From: an uncultured Eubacteriales bacterium
GTDB lineage: Bacteria; Bacillota_A; Clostridia; Christensenellales; Aristaeellaceae
DNA: 7,688 bases
Reading direction: 5' to 3'
NCBI GenBank assembly: GCA_902795555.1
Contig: CADBLV010000183.1
Coordinates: 1 to 7,688, forward strand
The notes under the pieces were generated by a model that was given only the letters and a program-made list of their open reading frames with translations, was not told the origin of the DNA and made no database searches. Shown piece after piece: positions 1 to 5,253 of the stretch (position 1 is the first letter of the stretch; every line of letters starts with the position of its first letter). Both the position numbers and the translations under genes were made by a program.

Positions 1-54
1 ACATATCCCCCTGCAAGGCATGTCTCCCCCACCTGTTATTTATATCGTTCAGTG
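1..54 (-). other. Short region downstream of the VWA gene; possible start of a further minus-strand gene
   Basis: On the minus strand a purine-rich GGTGGGGGAG stretch lies just ahead of an ATG at 21-19, and the frame stays open to the window edge for seven codons. This could be the ribosome binding site and first codons of the next gene of a minus-strand operon with the VWA gene. The spacing between the G-run and the ATG is short, and too few codons are visible to identify a product. No terminator hairpin is seen after the VWA stop, which is compatible with transcription continuing past the window. Confidence 0.25.
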
Positions 55-699
55 TTATTTTCGCTCCTCAAAATCCTTCTCGATCCGTGCCTTCCAGCTT
101 CTTTCGAGGGTTCTATGGCTTCGCACGGTACAGATTGCTTCGTCCATCGATGCGTAATTGAGCGCCTGTCCCTCCGCGTCATTGCGGAAGGTAACAGCCC
201 GGTCCTCCATGATGCCGTATCGCGCGGCGGTTTCCACCGCGTCGATGTTCGCCCCCAGGAACAGGAACTCCCAGCCGTATTTCTCCTTCTGCCGGGTAAC
301 CATCTTCTTAACCTGGTCGCTGGTATACCGGTGAGAGGCGTTCTCCATGCCGTCGGTGGTGATCACGAAGATCGTATGCTCCGGCACATCCTCTTTCCGG
401 GCATACTTGTGGACATTCCCGATATGATGGATCGCTCCGCCGATGGCGTCAATCAAGGCCGTGCATCCGCCCACGTAATACTGTTTGTCCGTCATGGGTT
501 CAATCTTTTTCAGATCCACCCGGTCATAAATCACCTTGCTGTCGTTGGAAAACAGCACCGCCGACACCAGTGCTTCTCCTTCCTCCTTCTTCTGGCGCTC
601 AATCATGCTGTTGAAGCCGCCGATCGTGTCCGTTTCCAGCCCCGCCATGGAGCCGCTCCGATCCAGAATAAATACCATTTCTGTCAGATTCTTTCTCAT
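55..699 (-). CDS. VWA (von Willebrand factor A) domain protein, 214 aa, complete MIDAS
   Basis: This small cytoplasmic protein is essentially one VWA domain, a Rossmann-like fold that binds a divalent metal and mediates protein-protein contacts. The metal-ion-dependent adhesion site is complete: D-x-S-G-S at residues 13-17 (DRSGS), the conserved Thr at about 80 in GGCTALIDAIG, and the Asp of TTDG at 116. No signal peptide or transmembrane segment is seen. The start at 699 is chosen because GGAGGGG lies 8 nt upstream; the longer open frame reaching 867 runs through two terminator-like hairpins and lacks such a site. Bacterial single-domain VWA proteins often act with an AAA+ ATPase or in Ter/stress modules, but no such partner is in the window. 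The nearest same-strand gene is the macro-domain gene about 400 bp upstream, separated by a gene relic and terminators, so this gene probably has its own promoter. The substrate or partner is unknown. Confidence 0.9.
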   Translation of the reverse strand: MRKNLTEMVFILDRSGSMAGLETDTIGGFNSMIERQKKEEGEALVSAVLFSNDSKVIYDRVDLKKIEPMTDKQYYVGGCTALIDAIGGAIHHIGNVHKYARKEDVPEHTIFVITTDGMENASHRYTSDQVKKMVTRQKEKYGWEFLFLGANIDAVETAARYGIMEDRAVTFRNDAEGQALNYASMDEAICTVRSHRTLERSWKARIEKDFEERK

Positions 700-720
700 A
701 AATAACCCCTCCGTTCTGTC

Positions 721-754
721 TGATTCCGACGCTTTCCGCGTCTTACGGGAATCA
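721..754 (-). promoter_or_regulatory. Bulged hairpin in the leader of the VWA gene
   Basis: The outer arms TGATTCC (721-727) and GGAATCA (748-754) pair perfectly over 7 bp. The inner arms GACGC (728-732) and GCGTC (738-742) pair over 5 bp with a 5-nt loop and a one-sided 5-nt bulge (743-747). On the minus strand the structure ends about 8 nt before the Shine-Dalgarno GGAGGGG (706-712), so in mRNA it would sit directly next to the ribosome binding site. A role in translation control, mRNA stability or protein binding is inferred. I could not identify a convincing -35/-10 pair in 755-780. Confidence 0.4.
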
Positions 755-775
755 TTTTGCCTCAGAACAGAGGGA

Positions 776-797
776 AAAAGGTCGCCCGTCAGGCGAC
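776..797 (-). terminator. Rho-independent terminator (second of a tandem pair)
   Basis: GTCGCC (781-786) and GGCGAC (792-797) form a 6-bp GC-rich stem around the 5-nt loop CGTCA. On the minus strand the stem is followed by CTTTTTCC, giving a short U-run. It would stop transcription coming from the macro gene and relic before the VWA gene, implying that the VWA gene starts from its own promoter in 700-775. Confidence 0.6.
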
Positions 798-824
798 TTC
801 GATGAAAATCATGAATCAAGGTAT

Positions 825-856
825 AGAAAAGCCCGGCAGTTTGAGCTGTCGGGCTT
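825..856 (-). terminator. Rho-independent terminator (first of a tandem pair)
   Basis: AAGCCCGGCAG (829-839) and CTGTCGGGCTT (846-856) form an 11-bp stem with one G.T wobble around a 6-nt loop. On the minus strand it is followed by TTTTC. It lies about 30 bp after the relic's stop codon, where the terminator of the original gene would be expected. The plus-strand side lacks a T-run, so the minus strand is the likely functional direction. Confidence 0.7.
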
Positions 857-885
857 GTGGTCATCATCCCCCGAAAAACAGGGGA

Positions 886-1107
886 TTATCTCTTCGCTAC
901 ATATTTCTGATTCTTGCTTTTGGGCTTGTCCGGAATCGTCATTTCCAGTCTTCCGGAAGCCAGCATGGGCTTCAAATAATGTTCCCTAAAGTGTTTTCGA
1001 TCATCAAGCCCCATGAACTCCATCATCTCCTGACGGCTTCGGGGTATTGCGCTGAACTCAATCAGACCGATCTGATCATGGGGGGTATCATACGGGGCAC
1101 TATCAGT
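886..1107 (-). pseudogene. C-terminal relic (73 codons) of a COG2865-type ATP-binding/AlbA_2 (or Fic-like) protein
   Basis: Between the macro gene and the terminators one minus-strand frame is open for 73 codons, from just after an in-frame TGA at 1108-1110 to the TAA at 886-888. The translation has a PYDTPHD linker motif, then a winged-helix-like segment with the motifs SRQEMMEF, HFREHYLKPML and TIPDKPKSKNQKY. I recognise this pattern as the typical C-terminal end of AlbA_2 / HATPase_c_4 proteins (COG2865, RecG-like regulators), which carry repeated TPHD-type linkers and end in a similar TIPDKP...NQKY motif. The first in-frame ATG (1026) falls inside the winged-helix segment, and no plausible start precedes it, so the several hundred upstream residues of such a protein are missing. 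The relic overlaps the macro gene's stop by a few bases. The family name comes from memory of the motif; the fragment status is clear from the sequence. Confidence 0.65.
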
Positions 1108-2353
1108 TCATTCCGGAACCCAGCAGGGGCATATCAAATTCAAACAGCACCTCGTTAATTTCGTAGATCTGATAGCTGTGGTTCCGGATGAAGTATTCAA
1201 GGATGATATCGAATTTGCTGCTGTGTGACAGGGCAAAGCCCGCCTTTCGAAGCAGCTCTCCCGTTTCCTCCAGGGACAGCTCCAGTGCCACCGCAAAGGC
1301 ACACGCCGTTTCTTTCCGGGGCTTATATGCCGGATTGGAGCGGATTTTGCTGAACAGCTTCCGATCCACGTTCGCCTTTTTATAACATTGGACATCTGTC
1401 AGGCCTCTCTCGTCGATCATCCGGAGCAGTGCTTCGGAAAAACTCTCGTCGGTCTGCCGAAGCAAGGCGTTCCAGTCCGGTTTGGCTCCTGTCACGGTCT
1501 CGAGCGGCTCAGAGGTTTTCCGTTTGAAAAGGCCTTTATGTCGGGCCGGTTCTTCATGCTGATCCGCCGACATCGCCATTGGAGCTATCGTGGGCGATTT
1601 CCGCTGATCCGGTTCTGTCGGAATGGACGGAGAAGGTGCGCTGTAAAGCGAGGCTTCATCGGTGGTGGCGTCCTCAGGCGCTATGCTCTCCGGCAGGGAA
1701 TCTCCGAGAACGAAAGGAGCTGAATCGGCTTCCTCCTGAACAGACTCCTCGGAAGCCGAAAAATAAGCCTCCTTCGCGTGCCATTGCTGCCATCGCTCGC
1801 GCCGGGTGTTTGGACTGTAATGGCTGTCCGCATAGACGTCGTCGATATATTCCTTCACATTCCGGAACAGCTTTTTCCCGATCATCAGGCTGTCCCGCCC
1901 GAAAACCACCAGATAGACCGTCATCTCATGATCCATCAGGAACCGGCTGATGGCGCTGACAGCCACGGACATGGCCTGATCCGGCGGATAGCCGTAGGCT
2001 CCGGCGGAAATCATGGGAAACGCTACAGTTTCACAGCCGTATTCCGCCGCCAGGGCCAGGGAGTTTCGATAGCAGGCTTCAAGCAGCTGCTCTTCCCCGT
2101 TCTTTCCGCCGTACCACACCGGCCCGACCGTATGGATCACGTATTTCGCCGGCAGCCGATATCCCCTGGTAATCTTCGCCTGACCGGTTTCACAGCCACC
2201 CAGGGTTCGGCACTCCGCCAGCAGTTCTGGCCCGGCCGCCGCGTGGATGGCGCCGTCCACGCCTCCGCCGCCCAGCAGTGAACGATTGGCAGCGTTGACG
2301 ATGGCGTCCGTCTTCATCCTGGTGATATCATTCCGAACCAATTGTAAAGGCAT
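1103..2353 (-). CDS. Macro-domain (ADP-ribose-binding) protein with a C-terminal HTH-like domain, 416 aa
   Basis: Residues 1-170 are a macro domain of the YmdB / O-acetyl-ADP-ribose deacetylase type. D9 is placed to contact adenine, NAAN is at 20-23, the glycine-rich loop [10 protein letters not shown] at 28-37 has the catalytic-type Asp33, and HTVGPVW (74-80) and SAGAYGYP (116-123) form the phosphate and ribose loops. Such domains bind ADP-ribose and often hydrolyse it from acetyl-ADP-ribose or modified proteins. Residues about 200-290 are a Pro/Ser/Glu-rich, probably disordered linker. Residues 291-416 form a second domain with a helix-turn-helix-like core (about 323-375, [18 protein letters not shown] onward) and a helical tail. 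I recall this domain from other Firmicutes macro proteins but cannot name it firmly. The start is supported by AAGGAG 8 nt upstream of the ATG and by a sigma-A-type promoter at 2395-2423. It is transcribed divergently from dtd. A DNA-binding or sensor role for the C-terminal domain is inferred. Confidence 0.9.
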   Translation of the reverse strand: MPLQLVRNDITRMKTDAIVNAANRSLLGGGGVDGAIHAAAGPELLAECRTLGGCETGQAKITRGYRLPAKYVIHTVGPVWYGGKNGEEQLLEACYRNSLALAAEYGCETVAFPMISAGAYGYPPDQAMSVAVSAISRFLMDHEMTVYLVVFGRDSLMIGKKLFRNVKEYIDDVYADSHYSPNTRRERWQQWHAKEAYFSASEESVQEEADSAPFVLGDSLPESIAPEDATTDEASLYSAPSPSIPTEPDQRKSPTIAPMAMSADQHEEPARHKGLFKRKTSEPLETVTGAKPDWNALLRQTDESFSEALLRMIDERGLTDVQCYKKANVDRKLFSKIRSNPAYKPRKETACAFAVALELSLEETGELLRKAGFALSHSSKFDIILEYFIRNHSYQIYEINEVLFEFDMPLLGSGMN

Positions 2354-2394
2354 AACCTGTTCTCCTTCTGTCGGTTGTTTTTCACTTCCGTTTC

Positions 2395-2423
2395 ATTCTA
2401 TCGGATTGGGCTGTAAAAAGCAA
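2395..2423 (-). promoter_or_regulatory. Sigma-A-type promoter of the macro-domain gene
   Basis: On the minus strand TTGCTT (-35, 2418-2423) and TAGAAT (-10, 2395-2400) are separated by exactly 17 bp. The -10 matches the consensus at 5 of 6 positions and the -35 at 3 of 6. Transcription would begin near 2388, giving a leader of about 35 nt that includes the AAGGAG site of the macro gene. Confidence 0.55.
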
Positions 2424-2438
2424 GGTTCCCGTTTCGCC

Positions 2439-2467
2439 TTGAAAGCAACCGGACTTCGTGATACACT
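2439..2467 (+). promoter_or_regulatory. Extended -10 promoter of the dtd operon
   Basis: TTGAAA (-35, 2439-2444; 5 of 6 to consensus) and TACACT (-10, 2462-2467; 4 of 6) are separated by 17 bp. TG at 2459-2460 one base before the -10 makes it an extended -10 element. The predicted start, near 2474, lies inside the first palindrome, so a protein bound there would block initiation. Confidence 0.6.
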
Positions 2468-2469
2468 GG

Positions 2470-2498
2470 GAACCGGTTCAGGATCAGAACGCGTTCTG
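2470..2498 (+). promoter_or_regulatory. Tandem palindromes GAAC-NN-GTTC, probable operator in the dtd leader
   Basis: Two perfect palindromes lie just downstream of the -10: GAACCGGTTC (2470-2479) and CAGAACGCGTTCTG (2485-2498). Both contain the core GAAC-NN-GTTC and their centres are 17 bp apart. A further GTTC lies in GGTTCCC (2424-2430), which is the exact reverse complement of GGGAACC at 2468-2474, so matching half-sites flank the promoter. The arrangement suggests cooperative repressor binding. The bound protein is unknown; it is not the usual Firmicutes LexA box, which has four bases between GAAC and GTTC. Confidence 0.5.
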
Positions 2499-2544
2499 TC
2501 ATGGCGTCTGGCGCCGGCAGATCCGGAAAGAAAGGATGCTTGCA

Positions 2545-3009
2545 ATGCGTTGTGTGGTGCAGCGGGTGACAGAAGCCGATGTCACGGTGATTCACGAGGA
2601 CGGCAGCCGGGAGATGACCGGCGCCATCGGCCCCGGGATGATGGTGCTGATCGGCGTTTCGACGGAAGACACGGAGAAAGATCTCAAATATATGGCGGAC
2701 AAGGTGCCGAACCTGCGGATTTTTGACGATGAAAACGGCGTGATGAACCGCAGTATTCTCGATGTCGGCGGCGCGATCCTGGCGGTCAGCCAGTTCACGC
2801 TTTACGGGGATGCCCGCGGAGGCCGCCGTCCCTCCTATATCCGCGCCGCGAAGCCGGAGGAAGCCAACGCCTGGTATGAAAAACTGGTTGCGGCCTGGCG
2901 GGAGAAGGGAATCCAGGTGGAAACAGGCCGTTTTCGGACGGAAATGCACGTCCGCCTGGTCAATGACGGGCCGGTCACGCTGCTGCTGGATTCCGAAAAA
3001 ATGTTTTGA
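2545..3009 (+). CDS. dtd: D-aminoacyl-tRNA deacylase (DTD), 154 aa
   Basis: The enzyme hydrolyses the ester between a D-amino acid (and glycine mischarged on tRNA-Ala) and tRNA, a cytoplasmic proofreading step after aminoacylation. Family hallmarks are present: MRCVVQRV at the N-terminus, the catalytic-pocket motif SQFTLYGD at 82-89, RPSY at 95-98, and the Gly-cisPro motif in NDGPVT (G142-P143) that excludes L-amino acids. The length fits the usual 145-150 residues. The start at 2545 is chosen because the family begins with this MR-x-VVQRV sequence and AAAGG lies 9 nt upstream; an ATG three codons earlier (2536) is a less likely alternative. The gene is first in a plus-strand operon, and the MBL gene begins 40 bp after its stop. 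In many clostridia relA/spoT precedes dtd; here a divergent macro gene takes that place. Confidence 0.97.
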   Translation: MRCVVQRVTEADVTVIHEDGSREMTGAIGPGMMVLIGVSTEDTEKDLKYMADKVPNLRIFDDENGVMNRSILDVGGAILAVSQFTLYGDARGGRRPSYIRAAKPEEANAWYEKLVAAWREKGIQVETGRFRTEMHVRLVNDGPVTLLLDSEKMF

Positions 3010-3049
3010 TGATAAGCTTCGGATTTAAACGGAAAGGAAGCCTGGGATC

Positions 3050-3631
3050 ATGGATACAGAAAAGATGACAGTTGTCACGCTGTCCGTGGGCATCATCGGT
3101 ACCTGCTGCTATGTGCTTTGGGCGGACGGCCGGGAGGATTGCCTGGTGGTAGATCCCGGCGGAGAACCGGAGCGGATCCGGAAGGCGGCAGGCGGTCGCC
3201 GGATCGCCGGGATTCTGTTCACCCACGGCCATTTTGACCATATTGCCGGCGCTTCCAAGCTGGTAGACGCGGAAACCCGTGTCCTCATTCATCCCCTGGA
3301 CGCGCCGATGCTCTCCGATCCGGATCTGAACGCGGGGCGTGAGCTCCTGAGGCTGGACGTCACCGGTCCGGCCCCGACGGACCTGGTGCGGGACGGTCAG
3401 GAGCTGGAGCTCGCCGGCCTGAACATCCGTGTCTGGCATACCCCCGGCCACACGCCCGGCAGTGTATGCTATGAAATCGGAGATCATTTTTTCACCGGCG
3501 ACACCCTGTTCCATCACGGGTGGGGCCGGACGGATCTTCCCGGAGGCAGTGAGGAGGATCTCTTCCGCTCCCTAAGGCGGATCTTGCCCCTGAGCAAAGA
3601 GAAAAAGGTTCATCCGGGGCATGACGCGTGA
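3050..3631 (+). CDS. MBL-fold metallo-hydrolase (glyoxalase II-like), 193 aa, short C-terminus
   Basis: This is a cytoplasmic metallo-beta-lactamase-fold hydrolase of the glyoxalase-II-like group, expected to hydrolyse thioesters such as S-lactoylglutathione analogues; the substrate cannot be read from sequence. All metal ligands are present: THGHFDH gives H59, H61, D63 and H64, then H134 in HTPGHTPGS, D151 in FTGDTLF and H191 in PGH. GWGRTDLPGG (157-166) is typical of the clostridial members beside dtd and hemZ. The ATG at 3050 follows GGAAAGGAAG. The protein ends only two residues after the last ligand (PGHDA-stop), whereas relatives usually run about 15 residues further with a TT...E/R...N-P-type motif. 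The frame beyond the stop may hold a displaced version of that tail. The enzyme may still be active because no ligand is lost. Confidence 0.93.
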   Translation: MDTEKMTVVTLSVGIIGTCCYVLWADGREDCLVVDPGGEPERIRKAAGGRRIAGILFTHGHFDHIAGASKLVDAETRVLIHPLDAPMLSDPDLNAGRELLRLDVTGPAPTDLVRDGQELELAGLNIRVWHTPGHTPGSVCYEIGDHFFTGDTLFHHGWGRTDLPGGSEEDLFRSLRRILPLSKEKKVHPGHDA

Positions 3632-3725
3632 TGCGGCACGGCCCGACGGCAACGGAGAAAAACCGGTACGAGACCGGACAGAACAGCAGACATGAACCGA
3701 CCGTTCACAGAAGGGAAACACCAGC

Positions 3726-5246
3726 ATGACGGAGATCGAAACCTATCTGGATACCATCGAGCCGGAGTTTCGCGTGATGACCCGGCTTTTTGGCTTTTCC
3801 GAAGAAGTCTGGACGCCTCCGCCCCGGTTTGTGCCCCGGGTCGCGGAGGAAGGCAGGAATTATCGCGTCACCTTCGTCGACGGGGAGTTTACGGCAACCC
3901 GCACCGCTCCCATTCCCATGGATTCGGACCCCCGCCTGCGAACGCTGCACCGGAAGCGGGCGCTTCGCCGCCTGTGCAAGCAGACCCTGTATGATCTCTG
4001 CCGCCGGCTGACCGGGATTCATCCACCCTGGGGATCCATGACCGGCGTGCGCCCGACGCATCTGATGCTGGAAGCCCTGGCGGAAGGGCTTTCTCCGGAG
4101 GAGGCGATAAATCGCCTGATTCGGGATTTTGACGTGACACGGGAAAAAGCTGAGCTCCTGGCGGAAGTCGCTGAGCGCCAGCGTCTCCTCCCGCCGCCGG
4201 GAGATCGCTGGATGGATGTATATATCGGGATTCCTTTCTGCACAACCCGCTGCACCTATTGCTCCTTTTCCTCCGGCGAACTGGGAGACGGCCGCCTGGT
4301 GCCGCCCTATCTGGACGCGCTCTTCCGGGAGATGGAAGCCTGCGCGGCGCTGCTGCGCGACTGCGGAAGGAACCTGCGGGCAGTGTATGTCGGCGGCGGA
4401 ACCCCCACCGCCCTGTCCGAAGGAGATTTTGAGCAGTTTCTTTCCCGGCTGCTCCGGTGTTTCCCGGGGGCCGCGGAATACACTGTCGAAGCCGGCCGTC
4501 CGGACACGATCACCCGCGCCAAGCTTCGTGCCGTCCGGCAGGCGGGCATCGGCCGGATTTCCATCAATCCCCAGACCATGAACGACCGCACCCTGAAGAT
4601 CATCGGCCGGGCGCACACTGCCGCTCAGGTTCGGGAAGCCTATGCCCTGGCCCGGGAGGAGCAGATCGGTCATATCAACATGGATGTGATTGCGGGGCTC
4701 CCGGGAGAAAACGAGGCGGACTTTGCCTGCACCATGTCGGAGGCGGAAGCGCTCCGTCCCGAAAGCCTCACCGTGCACACGCTGGCCATCAAGCGCTCCT
4801 CACGGATGAGCCTGGAAAACGCGCCGCTTCCGCCGGGAGATCTGACCGCCGCCATGGTGCGCAAAGGACTGGAAACCGCGCGAAATCTCGGCATGAGTCC
4901 TTATTATCTGTACAGGCAGAAATACATGGCCGGCAATCTGGAAAACATCGGCTATGCCCTACCCGGTCATGCCTGCCTGTACAACGTGGACATCATGGAG
5001 GAAACCTCCCATATTCTGGCCATGGGCGCCGGCGGCATTTCCAAGCGGATCTGGCCGGAGGAAGGACATATCACCCGGGCGCCGAACGTCTCCAACATTC
5101 AGGAATATATCGCCCGGGTCGACGAAATGATCGCCCGGAAGCGGGCCCTTTTCCTGCCGCCGGATTCGGAGGCAGCCCAGGCGGAACCCGCGGATAGTTT
5201 TTCAGACCGGAATGCGCAGGGTCCGCGCAACGATGGAAAGGAGTGA
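3726..5246 (+). CDS. hemZ: HemZ-type coproporphyrinogen dehydrogenase, radical SAM, 506 aa
   Basis: This is a radical S-adenosylmethionine protein of the oxygen-independent coproporphyrinogen III dehydrogenase family, HemZ branch. That family oxidatively decarboxylates coproporphyrinogen III, although several clostridial HemZ-like proteins have an unproven haem role. The 4Fe-4S motif C-x3-C-x2-C is at C172, C176 and C179 in PFCTTRCTYCSF. GGGTP (223-227) binds SAM, and EAGRPDTIT (255-263), RISINPQT (277-284) and DVIAGLPGE (320-328) follow as in HemN-like enzymes. The first 165 residues are the HemZ-specific N-terminal region. NVSNIQEYI near 454-462 is the usual HemZ C-terminal segment. AGAAGGG lies 10 nt before the ATG. 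About 29 residues after position 477 are low-complexity (Glu/Ala/Asp/Pro/Ser) and not expected for the family. The gene is third in the operon; the next starts 7 nt after its stop. Confidence 0.93.
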   Translation: MTEIETYLDTIEPEFRVMTRLFGFSEEVWTPPPRFVPRVAEEGRNYRVTFVDGEFTATRTAPIPMDSDPRLRTLHRKRALRRLCKQTLYDLCRRLTGIHPPWGSMTGVRPTHLMLEALAEGLSPEEAINRLIRDFDVTREKAELLAEVAERQRLLPPPGDRWMDVYIGIPFCTTRCTYCSFSSGELGDGRLVPPYLDALFREMEACAALLRDCGRNLRAVYVGGGTPTALSEGDFEQFLSRLLRCFPGAAEYTVEAGRPDTITRAKLRAVRQAGIGRISINPQTMNDRTLKIIGRAHTAAQVREAYALAREEQIGHINMDVIAGLPGENEADFACTMSEAEALRPESLTVHTLAIKRSSRMSLENAPLPPGDLTAAMVRKGLETARNLGMSPYYLYRQKYMAGNLENIGYALPGHACLYNVDIMEETSHILAMGAGGISKRIWPEEGHITRAPNVSNIQEYIARVDEMIARKRALFLPPDSEAAQAEPADSFSDRNAQGPRNDGKE

Positions 5247-5253
5247 GAAACGC

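Noticed and set aside
700..867. Longer form of the VWA protein starting at 867
   Set aside because: The extra 56 codons cover two terminator-type hairpins and a leader hairpin, and the ATG at 699 has a near-perfect ribosome binding site.
757..1158. Plus-strand open frame of 133 codons across the relic region
   Set aside because: It runs through both terminator hairpins and antisense to the relic; no motif or binding site supports it.
2470..2498. LexA (SOS) boxes in the dtd leader
   Set aside because: The usual Firmicutes LexA box has four bases between GAAC and GTTC; both palindromes here have two.
2458..2544. N-terminal extension of dtd in the same frame
   Set aside because: The family begins at MRCVVQRV, and the upstream ATG overlaps the promoter -35/-10 region, so it would lie before the transcription start.
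3694..3706. A further GAAC...GTTC pair before hemZ
   Set aside because: The spacer is 5 bp, not 2, and the tetramers are common enough to occur here by chance.
3705..4778. Long minus-strand open frame (357 codons) opposite hemZ
   Set aside because: It mirrors a GC-rich confirmed gene; its translation is low in hydrophobic order and shows no recognisable motif, so it is a by-product of codon bias.
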